64,000 nucleotides of DNA, from positions 310,001 through 374,000 of the forward strand of contig CAWFUP010000008.1 in NCBI GenBank assembly GCA_963819075.1, read 5' to 3'. The translations under genes were made by a program, and so were the position numbers. Shown piece by piece: positions 23,701 to 29,897 of the stretch. Position 1 is the first letter of the stretch. Every line of letters begins with the position of its first letter. Below the pieces are notes generated by a model that worked only from the letters and a program-made list of their open reading frames with translations, did not search any database and was not told where the DNA came from. Origin of the DNA: CAVQBJ01 sp963819075. GTDB taxonomy: Bacteria; Actinomycetota; Thermoleophilia; Solirubrobacterales; Solirubrobacteraceae.

Positions 23701-26623
23701 CGGCGAGCGCGCCGGTGGCACTGACCGTCAGACCGACCGTGTAGGTGACGTTCGGGGCACCCGCTGCCGGGGAGGAGAGTGCGACCGACGGCGACGCCGG
23801 CGCCTGCCCGGCCACCACAGAGTACTTGGGGGAGTTCGCGACGACGAGGTCCGAGGACGTCGAAACGCCGATCTGGTAGCTGCCGCTAGCGGGGTTCGTC
23901 ACACCGGGAATCGTCAATCTCAGCCGATCGCCGGCCGTGACGGCCACGCTACTGGACAGCGTCACCGTCGTCGTGGCGCCGTTGTTCGAGGACGAGGCGG
24001 CCGAGTACCACAGGTCCTTGTTCGCCGTCACGTCGAACACATCGACGTACTGGCCGGCGAACACCGTGCCCGCGGGCCCCGCCACGCTGATCGACGCACC
24101 GCTCGCCAAGGCCCCGCTCGTGCTTGCCGACAACCCCACCGTGTACGTCACATTCGTGGCGCCCGCCGCCGCCGACGACAATGCCGCCGACGGCGTCCCG
24201 GGCGCCTGCGCAGCCACGAGCGAGTATGTCGCGGTGTTCGCGGCGACCGTGTCCGACGAGGTCGAGACACCGACGTCGTACATGCCGCTGGGCGGATTCG
24301 TCACGTCCGGGATCGTCAATCGCAGCTGATCGCCGCCGGCGACGACCCCGGCGCTCGACAGCTGCACGGTGGTCGTGGCCCCGCCGTTGGACGACGCCGC
24401 CGCCGAGTAGTAGCCAAGATCCCTGTTCGCCGTGACGTCGAACACATCGGCACTGCGGCCGGCGAACACCGTGCCCGGCGGCCCCGCGACCGTGATCGAC
24501 CCCGCACTCGTCAAGGCTCCACTCGCGCTCGCCGCCAACCCCACGGTGTACGTCACGTTCGTGGCGCCCGCCGCCAACGACGACAGCGCCACCGACGGCG
24601 ACCCCGGCGCCCGCGTCGCCGTCAACGTCAACGCCGCCTGGCTTGCCGACGAGTCGGAACTCGTGGTGACCGTGACCGGAGCGCTGCCCGCCGAACCGTT
24701 GGTCACGCCGGGAATCGTGACCCGCAGCCGGTGCCCGGCCGGAGCCGTGGCGGCGAGCTCCCACGTCCCCGTCGCGCCGCCACTCAAACTCGTCGCGTAC
24801 GCCGCACTGCCGAGATCCTGGTTGGCGGTCACGTCGAATACGTCAACGCTCTCGGCGGGGAACACCGTGCCTGCCGCCCCCACTAGCGTGATCGTTCCCG
24901 AGTCGCTGTACCCGTACTGGTAGTAGTTGTAGTCGTACGGATTGAACCCGGCCAGGGCGCCGGTCGCACTGGCGGTCAGACCGAGCGTGTAGGTCACGCC
25001 CGTGGCACCCGCCGCCGGGGAGGACACGTCGACCGAAGGCGACCCCGGCCCGTGCGCCGCGACCAGCGCATACGTGCTGGTGCTGGCGGTAGCCGTGTCC
25101 GAGCTGGTCGTCAGGGCGAGCCGAGCGCTTCCGGCTGACGGGTTCGTGACGCCGGGAATCGCAACGCTCGCCGCGTGCCCGGCCGGGAGAGATTCCGCCA
25201 GCTGCCAGGTCGCGACGTTGCCGGCGGTGCTCACCGTTACGGAGGTCGTGCCGAGCGGGCGACCGGTCGTGAGGTCGACCACTTCGACGTCCTGGTCCGG
25301 CAGCACCGTCCCGAGCGGCGCAGTGAGGGTGATCGACGCGCCGCTTGCCAGCCCCCCGGTGAGACTCGCCGTGAACCCGAGCGTGTACGTCACATTCGCT
25401 GCCCCGGCCGCCAGCGACGACAGCGCCACCGACGGCGAGCCCGGCGCCTGCGCCGCCGTCAACATGTACGTGCCGGTCTGGGCGGGCTGCGTGTCCGAGC
25501 TCGTTGTGATCGCGAGCTGATCGCTGCCGGCCGGCGCGTTGGTCACGCCCGCGATGGTCACACGCAGACGATGCCCCGCGGCAACGGCGGTTGACAGCTG
25601 CCACGTCCCGGTGGCGCCAGCGATCGAGAAGGTCGGAGAGGCCTGGCCCAGATCCACGTTCGCCGTGAGGTCAAACACGTCGACGCTTTCGGTGGGGAAC
25701 ACCGTCCCCGCCGGCCCTGCGACCGTGATCGACCCGTTATCGCCGGACAGATCACTGACGTAGTACGAGTAAGGGTCAAACCCGGCGAGCCCGCCGGCCG
25801 GGCTCGTCGTGAACTCGACGGCGTAGTTGACCGTGGTCGCGTCCGCTGCCGTCGTCGAGAGCGCGACCGTCGGCGCGGTCACCGGCTGCGGCGCGGACAG
25901 CGAATAGGTTGGGCTCGCGACCGGGGTCGCGTCCGACGACGTCGAGACCTCGAGTCGATATGACGCCGCGCCCGGGTTCGTGACACCACCGATCGTCAGA
26001 CGAATCTGATGACCGGCGGGGATGGACTGCTGCACGGTGTACGTGGCCGTCGCTGTCCCGTTGGAGAATGCGGGGTAGCTCGTCGTGCCGAGGTACTGGT
26101 TGGTGCCGACGTCGTACACCTCGGCATATTGGTCGGGGATCACGGTGCCGGTCGGGGCCGCGATCGTGATCGTGCTCATCGTGGCCAGCGCACCCGACGA
26201 GCTCGGCGTGAAGCCGACCGTGTAGGCGACCTCGGTGGCACCCGCCGCCGGCGAGGAGATCGACAGCGAGGTCGCCCCGACCGACGACGCCTGGGCGACC
26301 GCGGGGGCGAGACAGACGAGTAGCAGCGCGATGATGGCCGCGGCCAGTCCGCGCAACAGCGGTGGCGCGAGACCACGCCCTGCGTCGTCGCCCGATGCGG
26401 CACGCCGAGCCGGCTGGATGTCGACCTGAACCGTGCACCCACGGAGCACGAGACACTCCGCGAGGGCGTCGTTGCGCATTCCCTGTAGAACGGGCGCCGC
26501 GCGCGCAAACTCGCGCGCCGGCGGTGGTCGAGCCCCGGTCCTCCGTTCCGCCCCTACGAGCACGCCACCCTCCGTGACCTGTTCAGCTGCTCCCGCCGTT
26601 CGATCATCGCCTCGCATCCGCAC
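8786..26623 (-). CDS. Giant multi-domain secreted protein with lipase-like domain
   Basis: One uninterrupted frame of up to 5,945 residues (GTG at 26623; a GTG at 26449 preceded by GGAG is an alternative start). After a hydrophobic signal segment near residues 93-112 come about 23 related modules of ~110-150 residues (core patterns NVTYTVGL, AGTVFPNESVDVFDV, RLTIPGVTN, STSSD) to about residue 3280; 13 IPT/TIG domains (SPSSGPTGGGT, VDVTVTTPGGTS) to about 4400; two PKD domains (IDFGDGSSP, WTFGDGAT) to about 4570; a carboxypeptidase-regulatory-like domain; a large unassigned region; an alpha/beta-hydrolase-like domain at about 5185-5510 with VIGHSEGG (Ser5357); three carboxypeptidase-regulatory/SpaA-like domains; a Thr/Pro stalk at about 5800-5888; and a basic tail with two Cys. 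The design is that of an adhesin or surface fibre carrying an esterase/lipase. The hydrolase acid and His residues cannot be fixed by eye. Attachment to the wall through the tail is inference. Confidence 0.85.
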   Translation of the reverse strand: MRMRGDDRTAGAAEQVTEGGVLVGAERRTGARPPPAREFARAAPVLQGMRNDALAECLVLRGCTVQVDIQPARRAASGDDAGRGLAPPLLRGLAAAIIALLLVCLAPAVAQASSVGATSLSISSPAAGATEVAYTVGFTPSSSGALATMSTITIAAPTGTVIPDQYAEVYDVGTNQYLGTTSYPAFSNGTATATYTVQQSIPAGHQIRLTIGGVTNPGAASYRLEVSTSSDATPVASPTYSLSAPQPVTAPTVALSTTAADATTVNYAVEFTTSPAGGLAGFDPYSYYVSDLSGDNGSITVAGPAGTVFPTESVDVFDLTANVDLGQASPTFSIAGATGTWQLSTAVAAGHRLRVTIAGVTNAPAGSDQLAITTSSDTQPAQTGTYMLTAAQAPGSPSVALSSLAAGAANVTYTLGFTASLTGGLASGASITLTAPLGTVLPDQDVEVVDLTTGRPLGTTSVTVSTAGNVATWQLAESLPAGHAASVAIPGVTNPSAGSARLALTTSSDTATASTSTYALVAAHGPGSPSVDVSSPAAGATGVTYTLGLTASATGALAGFNPYDYNYYQYGYSDSGTITLVGAAGTVFPAESVDVFDVTANQDLGSAAYATSLSGGATGTWELAATAPAGHRLRVTIPGVTNGSAGSAPVTVTTSSDSSASQAALTLTATRAPGSPSVALSSLAAGATNVTYTVGLAASASGALTSAGSITVAGPPGTVFAGRSADVFDVTANRDLGYYSAAASSNGGATTTVQLSSAGVVAGGDQLRLTIPDVTNPPSGMYDVGVSTSSDTVAANTATYSLVAAQAPGTPSAALSSAAAGATNVTYTVGLSASTSGALASGASISVAGPAGTVFAGQYVDVFDVTANKDLWYSAASSSNNGATTTVTLSSSVAVTAGDRLRLTIPGVTNPASGSYQIGVSTSSDLVVANSPKYSVVAGQAPASPSVALSSPAAGAPNVTYTVGLTVSATGALAGYSYGYAGYAESGTITLAAPAGTAFPAEDVDVFDVTANQDLGTAIYTTSVNNGATRTWELASAAPAGHRLRVTIPGVTNAPAGSDQLAISTSSDTVAAQAPLTLTAPRAPAAPAVELSTMAAGATNVTYTVGLVASASGALASGGSITLTGPAGTVFPGQAVDVFDVTASKDLGSFASSSSNHGATTTVALSGAGASAPAGDQLRLTVPGVTNPATGAYQLGVSTSSDSVLADTATYSVVAAQAPASPTVSVSSSAAGTTNVTYTVGLTTSSSGALAGYNPYYSYNYYYGYGYGDSGTITLVAPAGTVLPNENVDVFDVTANQDLGSAMYSTSLSGGASGTWELATAAPASHRLRITIPGVTNAPQGTDELAISTSSDTVAAQAPLTLTAARAPGSPSVGLSSPAANATNVTYTVGLTTSAGGGWAGGGSITVAGPAGTVFPNESVDVFDVTANTDLGAFSAASSAGGATTTVTLSGESVAGGHQLRLSIPGVTNAGVGATSLAVSTSSDTVAGTVPYTLFAAQPVGSPAVLLSSYSPADTNVTYTVGFTASATGALAAGVATITVTAPAGTTIPAESIDVYDATTNEDLGYTTYGTQPDGSASETWSLSPPVPAGHRLQLTIAGVTNPAAGDYPLSVSTSSDSVASTATYAIGGTPLPPPATPTVALSTPAAGATGVAYTVGLSTSASGALTAGSDSITVTGPAGTVIPDQAIDVFDVSAGVDLGNTQPPTLSNGDATATWIMNSNVPAGHLLRLHIADVSNPGAGTYQLAVGTSVDGPRQTTKYTVSVAQAPASASATLSSRAAGASDVTYTTTFTTSPTGALTPAGGSFTVAAPPGTVFPNQNVDVFDVTTNTDLGNTTGVTLGDGAATATWVLNAYVPAGDLLRVAIAGVTNAPAGTEPLAITTSSDVLAAHAPLTLTASQAPSAASVAVTSPAASAASVTYTVGLTTSVTGALANGATVTLVGSAGTVFPNEGVDVFDVTANEDLGVAAYSASSSGGATATWQLAGAVAAGDRLRVTVPGVTNGSAGSDPVAISTSSDSVVAQAPLTLVAARAPGSPSVALSSLAAGATNVTYTVGLAASASGALVGGGSIVVVGPAGTVFPNEQVDVFDVTANSDLGWFSASSSGATTTVALSAGVVVAGGDRLRLTIAGVTNPGSGGYQVGVSTSSDSVVANTAAYSVVAAQAPSAVSVALSSLAAGATNVTYTVGLTASSSGGLAGPTPNATNYYSGANVDAGTVTLVGSAGTVFPNEGVDVFDVTANEDLGVAAYSASSSGGATATWQLAGAVAAGDRLRVTVPGVTNGSAGSDPVAISTSSDSVVAQAPLTLVAARAPGSPSVALSSLAAGATNVTYTVGLAASASGALVGGGSIVVVGPAGTVFPNEQVDVFDVTANSDLGWFSASSSGATTTVALSAGVVVAGGDRLRLTIAGVTNPGSGGYQVGVSTSSDSVVANTAAYSVVAAQAPSAVSVALSSLAAGATNVTYTVGLTASSSGGLAGPTPNATNYYSGANVDAGTVTLVGSAGTVFPNEGVDVFDVTANEDLGVAAYSASSSGGATATWQLAGAVAAGDRLRVTVPGVTNGSAGSDPVAISTSSDSVVAQAPLTLVAARAPGSPSVALSSLAAGATNVTYTVGLAASASGALVGGGSIVVVGPAGTVFPNEQVDVFDVTANSDLGWFSASSSGATTTVALSAGVVVAGGDRLRLTIAGVTNPGSGGYQVGVSTSSDSVVANTAAYSVVAAQAPSAVSVALSSLAAGATNVTYTVGLTASSSGGLAAPTPNAIYNYYYGYGYSNAGTITLVGSAGTVFPVKSVDVFDVTANEDLGVAAYSASSSGGATATWQLAGAVAAGDRLRVTVPGVTNGPMGTDPLAISTSSDTVVAQAPLTLAAPQVAESPSVAMTSNAANAANVTYVVGFASSSTGDLEPGGSALSSITVAAPAGTALPDSRVDVFDVTANQDLGASGYPTLSAGGATATWPLGLAYRVPAGDTLRVTIPGVINPNAGSYQLSVATSSDGAAKTPAYVVNPAGAVSAPQVALTSSAAGATEVRYRATFGLSSAGTLASGGTIALTAPASGATFTGATLGDYAVHDVTTGQIVALDGVNVTGGGHTVTLTLGGSVAAGDVVSVTAASVTNPTVASISNTLTVTTSADRTAVASSAFTTVAAAAVSLPSVAPSSTLPGATAVTYAVDFQTSAGGGLGGNPEPGTITLAAASGTILPGAPDDFTIADASTNHTFAATSVTLANGGATATVGVPVGVTSGDVLQLTVTNVTNPAAGTYTIGITTSSDTLAASTPAYAIVGPPVVSAISPARGPSTGGTSVTITGTNLQGVTTVDFGSTAATGVSVNGAGTQIKAISPPQPAGTVDITVTTLSGTSTTSAGDRFAYAATPAVSSLSPSSGPTGGGTTVTLSGTYLAGATTVRFGTAPATGVNVNAAGTQITATSPAGSGSVDVTVTTPLGTTGTTTADRFTYVPAPSVSGVSPASGPAAGGTSVVIAGTNLAGATGVRFGSAPATSIGVNAAGTQMTATSPPGAGTVDVTVTTAGGTSATGNADRFTYIPVPSVTAMTPSAGAISGGTAVTIAGANLTGAASVRFGSASATGVSVNAAGTQLTATSPPGSGTVDVTVTTPGGTSATTAADEFAYVGAPHVSGLYPTAGPAAGATAVTITGTNLTGATSVKFGRTAATSVSVNAQGTQLTAIAPTGTGMVDVTVTTPGGTSAATAADEFSYLLPPTVSGVAPASGPALGGAPVTITGTNLSRATAVLFGSTPAYGVSINGAGTQITAYPPGGSGTVHVSVTTPGGTSTTSTVDEFTYLPAPTVSAVAPAFGPPGGGTAVTITGTNLTGATSVRFGSVAATAVSVSDAGTQITATAPAGSGTVDVTVTTAGGTSDTSAADLYAYVATPAVSGVSPSSGPTAGATLVAITGTNLSGVTSVKFGSATATSVSVNPEGTRLTAESPAGLGTVDVTVTTPGGTSATSSADHFTYVAPPTVSALTPSSGPTGGGTLVSITGTNLSGATEVQFGAVPAHGVSVNAQGTQLTAISPYGVGTADVTVTTPGGTSATSTADQFTYVPPPTIAGINPPSGPTGGATVVTITGTNLSGATAVKFGSGAATAVSVNSAGTQVTAKAPAGTGAVDVTVTTVGGTSVTSGADQFTYLATPVVSGINPSSGPGAGDTAVTVTGTNLAGATSVKFGSAAATNVSVNAQGTQLTATSPAGRGTVDVTVTTPGGTSTTSSADQFTYVSAPTVSGLTPSSGPTAGGTSVAITGTNLSGATSVRFGSSPATSVSVNAQGTQLTATSPAGTGTLDVTVTTPGGTSATGTADRFTYVPPPTVTAISPASGSTGGGTSVTITGTSLSETTAVTFGSSAATALVVNAAGTQITATSPAGTGTVDVTVTAPGGTSATVVADQFTYVPLTAALTLDKTSGPGPLTVAATVSGNAPSGHALTYTIDFGDGSSPVSGSLPAAAISHTYTSAGSYVVQLSVTDGTSTATQTASVAVALGEPLTANAGDDQVVSVSTPVHFDGTASLPSAGIDSYHWTFGDGATADGATTDHTYTTAGTYTATLTVTEGSQTKSASATITITPAPQSTGLAVTVTDTSGSRLANADVVVITSSGQKYSATTDAGGIGHVQGLADGSYTVYGWAGGYLPATASATVANGAGQVTMALRAGQVATTSLTSKPLTKAQIIAAGIDPNDPANQNVFQFEIHLAFRGSSTVVSGYAAGGGGGGGWFPLGLGFDGSNVPCTTVCSYSWGDYTTYVSIRWYNSEPELLWLVIPGKASWLKEFFSVQMMVTNLAAPGFTLNHGVATLPLPAGLSLAPTAKPQQSTVAMPDIPGGGSATANWIVRGDTEGFYPLTASYAGLLQPFGAPISLQAATKTDLHVWGGSALQMIVDTDDHVYNGYPYLVRVGLKNVADVPVYNPAIQLLPNGRLNYIYQPQERLTQATGEVDPGQTFWTDYYRLVPEITGALDLADSFVKQTAGNVSVASTIVSHPAANPADAPAITSVALKDKIGLEWAPVSGATGYHIFSTPSPDTPFAPQPDPATMLPASDGMLKAYVPFTHGTHRWFAVSSTINGVPTMVHPLVSGDSVASAPSPTVSVSIDDKTGTSQTCGQTSVPVTFTFTDRFFGMSAYKIDGVSESTAGQWVTHGVSGETYSVTDTVKLTNGQELKVSAQGENTDSDNGPMPAWTATFDTSCPPQPAVVLAAGLTTDLAGSGSGQNDQPSASPNSLQDRPWSCDSSGQPHFQDKTDWFDRFFATNACDAQGVSRGNLISYLVSRGYDPGSDRTSANRTILEFSYNGAVASCDNGAQPTFEPKAYSSFDTVTELAELAADTWFEADSYVKQLEQYSKCWQARHGYPLTFTVIGHSEGGYEGIVMALAAWHEGYKGLISNVVTVDGAVQPWQVANDLNLGSCFAPTGIWHFPADLFSWALKDITERFLPVTLTDDAAMTAEIALVQARGTRVATTTNLDDPCLFPDATLNPIADQVQSWDINYGDGSTLHSAALQAHGNAVDTPGFPLADFLSSGWLPDATSFGSAAPAARTSAVPAVDTGGLHGTVIDPNTHQPVSAAGVSIFGPAGMQFTHAAADGSFSFSGMAPGAYALFVDPIGPDVKGAWVGGSTEADATSYTVGSGITEVGDVGGAALARLAVTLQDAQGNPVTDGKVELFNANGRPVTSALTDASGTGVLFASPGQYIVAAVAPTGRPWSSQITLTASQSITATLQPGVTVGGTLHDQTGAPLAGIVAALYSGDAVVAATQTSTDGSFSFAGVPPGDYTVKFYEVLSRFQIPPISVPVTAVAGQPASSISESAATTTTTMTSSGNSTTTSTTTTTAHTTSAPPPTTATTTSTTTPPPTPPSTATVSGTTTANFTVSTTAITTSTTAMTTASSSGGVQGIAKHVRRPLTQAQKRARAVAACSKLKNRRKREKCVAAAKRRYPITAPKKRHPARKKHRR
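18361..20816. repeat. 837-bp tandem repeat inside giant gene
   Basis: A unit of 837 bp (279 residues, two modules) recurs nearly three times with a period of exactly 837 and apparently identical sequence, also at synonymous sites. A further, slightly diverged continuation with an 843-bp offset reaches back to about 18118. Neighbouring modules of the same gene differ much more, so this block was duplicated or homogenised recently. Confidence 0.85.
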
Positions 26624-26766
26624 GAAGGTACGCCCGCGCCAGCGTCGCGGACACGGTGAAATGTGATGAGCACCGCCACCTACGCCAACCCCTGCGGCCG
26701 CCGCTCTACCGCGCGGTGAGTCTATACGCAGCCATGAATTAGTGTTCTGCGGACTATGGGGACCGC

Positions 26767-27654
26767 GTGAGGCGCGACGCTGCCGTCGAGTCGGGGCGGG
26801 CAGGGACGTCCCAGCCGGCGGTCACGGCTGCCGCGCATCACGTGGCGATCGCGGTTCTGCGCCTCGGGCTCGGCCTGACGCTCGCCGCGGCCGCAACGGA
26901 CTGGCTGTTCGCCGCAATCGCGGGCGCGGGCTCCGTCGCGATGCTCGAGGGAGCGCTCCTGACCGGGTTGGCGGGTGCTGCGCTGGTGCACGTCGATTAC
27001 ACGGCCCGACTGCTGCGCCCGACCGGGCGGGTGCTGATCCCCGTGCTGCTGTTCGCGGCCGTCGGCGCCTTGGACTTCGGGCTGCAAACGCACTATTCGG
27101 AAGTGGCTCCGGCCATCGTGTGGATCGCGGTCATCGTCTCCGCTACCACGTGGGTCGCCTGGTGTGTCGTGGTCTCGGTTGCCGGCTACGTCGCCGACCT
27201 CGCGCTTCAGGGACATTCAGCGGCGTGGATGCTCGCGGGACCCGGTCAGACCCTCCTGGCAAACCAGACCGTAGATCTCCTCGCCAACGCAGCCGTCGTG
27301 CTGCTGCTCGTCGCGGTCCTGCGCCGGTTCGTCACCTCCGTTCCGGCCCGTCTGGAGGCGGTGCGTAGGGGCGGGCCGTCCCTGACCGCGCAACTCGCGT
27401 TGGCGGCCGGCGCGTCCCCGAGCCTCCTCCTCGGTCGGGCGCACCCGGTCGCCGTCACCGCAACACTGAGCGACGCGGAGCGGCGGGTGCTCTCGCTACT
27501 CGCAGACGGTCGCGCGCCCAAGCAGGCCGCGCGCGACCTCAGCGTCGCCTTGCCGACCACTCGGTCGCACATCTCCTCGGCGAAACGCAAGACCGGTGCG
27601 CGCACGCTGGAACAGCTCGTCGCATTCCACGTGGAGGCCGATGTCCGCGATTGA
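26767..27654 (+). CDS. Membrane protein with C-terminal LuxR-type HTH
   Basis: GTG start at 26767; 295 residues. About five to six hydrophobic helices span residues 25-205 (VAIAVLRLGLGLTLAAAATD; VLIPVLLFAAVGALDFGL; VVVSVAGYVADLAL). A cytoplasmic C-terminal HTH of the LuxR/GerE type follows: LSDAERRVLSLLADGRAPKQ, then AARDLSVALPTTRSHISSAK. The protein could sense an envelope signal and bind DNA directly from the membrane. It is divergent from the giant secreted-protein gene, with about 140 bp between them, and overlaps the next gene by 14 nt. Regulation of the giant gene is inferred from this arrangement only. Confidence 0.7.
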   Translation: MRRDAAVESGRAGTSQPAVTAAAHHVAIAVLRLGLGLTLAAAATDWLFAAIAGAGSVAMLEGALLTGLAGAALVHVDYTARLLRPTGRVLIPVLLFAAVGALDFGLQTHYSEVAPAIVWIAVIVSATTWVAWCVVVSVAGYVADLALQGHSAAWMLAGPGQTLLANQTVDLLANAAVVLLLVAVLRRFVTSVPARLEAVRRGGPSLTAQLALAAGASPSLLLGRAHPVAVTATLSDAERRVLSLLADGRAPKQAARDLSVALPTTRSHISSAKRKTGARTLEQLVAFHVEADVRD

Positions 27655-28591
27655 ACTGCGACCGGCAAGCGGCTCGCCGGCGCGCAGCGCGGCGGGTCCG
27701 CTCGTGCGCAACGGCGCCGAACTGGTCCATCTGACCGAGGCGCTGTACCTGCAGCTGTTTCGCATGGTCATGGCCCTCACTCTCGCCGGGTGCGTCCTAT
27801 CGATCTGGTTCGGTGCGCTGGCCGACCGCGGCGCGCCGAGTGCACTAACTCTCGTCTTCGCCGGCGGCGGGATCGCCTTCGCCGCCGCGGGGCTAGCGCG
27901 GCCCGATCACCTATACGGCTGGCTTCGCTACAGCCGCTGGCGTCAACTGACGCCGGCGGCCGTCGCAGCCACGATGGTCGCCGTCAACGGACCCGACAGC
28001 CCTTCCTGGTGGGTCGCGATGCCGCTGCTATGGGTGGTCGCAGACCTCGCGCCGAACGGGCTCGCGCTCGCCGCTGCAGCAGTCACGTCGCTGGCGTATC
28101 TCGCCGGTACGGTGCTCGGCGGTGAGGCCCTGATCCAGAGCGGGAACGCCGGCATCCTCGCCGCAGCCGTCGCGCTCTTTGTCAACACCGCGATCGGTCG
28201 CCTGGCCGCCGAGGTCTTCGGCCGCTTCGTGCTGCGACTCGGTCGGCTCGCCTCGGCACAAGCCGACGTGAGCGCGAAGCCCGTGCCGGTCCCCAATCTC
28301 GCCGGCGCGCACTCCGAGACGCCGGCGCCCACCCACGCGAGGCGTCGCCCTCGTCGCACCGTCGGTCCGTTAGGCCTAACCGCGCGCCAACTCGAGGTCG
28401 CATTGCTCGTGCGAGACGGCCTGCGCCAGAGCGAGATCGCCCTCTGTCTGTCCATCTCCCCGCGGCAGGTCGCGCGCCTGTTGACCGATGCACGCGAGAG
28501 GACGGGCGCGGCGAGCACGGCACATCTCGTCGCCATGCTCGTCGCGGCGGACCTCACACCGCCGCCCGAAACCGAGCCAGCCGCTCCATAG
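27641..28591 (+). CDS. Second membrane protein with LuxR-type HTH
   Basis: ATG at 27641 lies inside the end of the preceding gene and follows GGAGG, so translation is coupled; 316 residues. Multiple hydrophobic helices (MVMALTLAGCVLSIWFGAL; LAAAAVTSLAYLAGTVLGG; GILAAAVALFVNTAIG) precede a linker with Pro and Arg, then an HTH: LTARQLEVALLVRDGLRQSE, IALCLSISPRQVARLLTDAR. It is a paralogue-like partner of the upstream gene in layout, though the sequences differ. The two may form a heteromeric membrane regulator. A GC-rich hairpin follows the stop. Confidence 0.7.
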   Translation: MSAIELRPASGSPARSAAGPLVRNGAELVHLTEALYLQLFRMVMALTLAGCVLSIWFGALADRGAPSALTLVFAGGGIAFAAAGLARPDHLYGWLRYSRWRQLTPAAVAATMVAVNGPDSPSWWVAMPLLWVVADLAPNGLALAAAAVTSLAYLAGTVLGGEALIQSGNAGILAAAVALFVNTAIGRLAAEVFGRFVLRLGRLASAQADVSAKPVPVPNLAGAHSETPAPTHARRRPRRTVGPLGLTARQLEVALLVRDGLRQSEIALCLSISPRQVARLLTDARERTGAASTAHLVAMLVAADLTPPPETEPAAP

Positions 28592-28597
28592 GCATGC

Positions 28598-28611
28598 CCC
28601 CGCAAGCGGGC
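28598..28611 (+). terminator. Possible terminator after LuxR-type pair
   Basis: CCCGC-AA-GCGGG hairpin within GCCCCCGCAAGCGGGC, followed by CTCTCTCTT, 7 bp after the stop at 28591. The stem is short, so confidence is modest. Confidence 0.35.
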
Positions 28612-28942
28612 CTCTCTCTTCGGCCCGCACGCCCGATCGGCCGACCCGAGTTAGCCACCGAGCTTCGCCCGGAGCGAGCTTCGACGCCGAGCCCTCCACC
28701 GGCGTCGTGAAGCTCGATACTCACTATTATGACGTCTAGCCTGCAAATCAGGGGTTCCGGGTGGCTGGCGGTGCGTGCGTCATACTCGGCGTGTGACCAC
28801 CTACCGGTCATCCAGCACCGCCGTTCTCCCGCTATACAGGTGCCGCGGCGTGCTTCGCCGTGCGAGCGATTGCGCACCGGCGGGACGGCTGAGTCGTCTT
28901 GCGGTCGGCGCTACATCCCCGCCTCGGGCACCGTGACGCTGG
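28612..28942. other. Gap without recognisable gene
   Basis: No ORF with convincing codon use or start is seen on either strand. An AT-rich patch (CTCACTATTATGACGTCTAG) near 28720-28740 may belong to a promoter of the next gene. Confidence 0.3.
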
Positions 28943-29770
28943 ATGACGAGCGCGGCGTGGAGAACGATTGCTGGGGCGACCTCAGGCTGCTGCGCTGCGG
29001 CGATCGGCGTGATGGTAATTGCGCTAGCGCCGGCCGCTGCGGGAGCAGCTGTTCCCACGATGACGTTCACGCCGACCAGCGTGACGCCGGCGAACGGAGC
29101 CAGCCTTGTGGCTGAGACTGCAGCTGAGATTGAAGCTGACCCGCCGCAGTGGTCGATGACCACACAGCCTGGGCTGACCTCTGTTGGCATCCGCGTGTCG
29201 ACAAGCCCAGCCGTCGGCGCCGATGGCATGACGCTGTCCGATCTGGACCAAGCTGGCTTCTTCGAGCTCTACGAAAGCGCGACCAATCCCGGCGTCTACA
29301 CGGGGCCCGCGGCCAATAGCTGGCTGAGTCAGCCGGGAACCTACTACTGGCAGATACAAGCGGGCGATCTTCAGTCCGGCGTGGACCCTGTGACGGGCTT
29401 CCCTACGAGCACCTTCAGCCAGCTGGTCAGCCCGATCTACACGTTGACCGTCAGTGCCCCAGCGCCGCCGCCGCCGACAACGCCCACCTTCAGCCGCGCG
29501 CAGGCGGCAGGTGTAGTTCCGGCCGCTATCCGGCAGGCCACGGGGCGGCGCCCCAGCAATCTGCATGTGTCCTGTCAGCAGGCTGCAGCCCTCGCCTTCG
29601 GATGCAATGTGTCCTGGCGCGATCCGGTCTCGGTGTGGGCCGGCAAGATGAGCGTCACGTACGACGCCGCCAACCAGCAGGCCGATTACTCGTTCTCTGG
29701 GTTACGGGCCACGCTGGCCTGCGTTCGGCGCAAGTCGGTCAAGCGTTGTGCTCGTCACGTGAGCTTCTAG
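28943..29770 (+). CDS. Secreted protein with Pro linker
   Basis: 275 residues from ATG 28943. A signal segment (AAAIGVMVIALAPAAAGAAV) is followed by a beta-type domain with a fibronectin-like ending (SWLSQPGTYYWQIQAGDLQS; SPIYTLTVSAPAP), a Pro/Thr linker, and a C-terminal domain with Cys residues (LHVSCQQAAALAFGCNVSW; ATLACVRRKSVKRC). The final Cys/basic residues faintly recall the basic Cys tails of other proteins here. It stands alone between two gaps. An extracellular binding protein is likely; function unknown. Confidence 0.65.
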   Translation: MTSAAWRTIAGATSGCCAAAIGVMVIALAPAAAGAAVPTMTFTPTSVTPANGASLVAETAAEIEADPPQWSMTTQPGLTSVGIRVSTSPAVGADGMTLSDLDQAGFFELYESATNPGVYTGPAANSWLSQPGTYYWQIQAGDLQSGVDPVTGFPTSTFSQLVSPIYTLTVSAPAPPPPTTPTFSRAQAAGVVPAAIRQATGRRPSNLHVSCQQAAALAFGCNVSWRDPVSVWAGKMSVTYDAANQQADYSFSGLRATLACVRRKSVKRCARHVSF

Positions 29771-29840
29771 GAGCACCTGCGCGTCCGCCACGAGCCGCGC
29801 CGCCACTCGTTCGGTCCGTCACGGCGATTCTGCGCCGCTA

Positions 29841-29897
29841 CTTCCGATAGTGGGTCATTATCGGAAGTAACTACGACACGAAGCAGAGGGCTCCTGC
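29841..29897 (+). repeat. 57-bp hairpin repeat, copy 1
   Basis: Shares 57 bp with 34489-34545 in the same orientation, with about six mismatches and an identical 30-bp core (29853-29882). It begins with a perfect hairpin: ACTTCCGATA (29840-29849), 9-nt loop, TATCGGAAGT (29859-29868). It could be a recombination or mobile-element end; the two copies bracket the reverse-transcriptase region. Confidence 0.65.

Noticed and set aside
12539..25604. Many long plus-strand and other-frame ORFs across the giant gene
   Set aside because: They follow from high GC and the repeats of the giant minus-strand gene; they repeat with the same periods and show no independent features.
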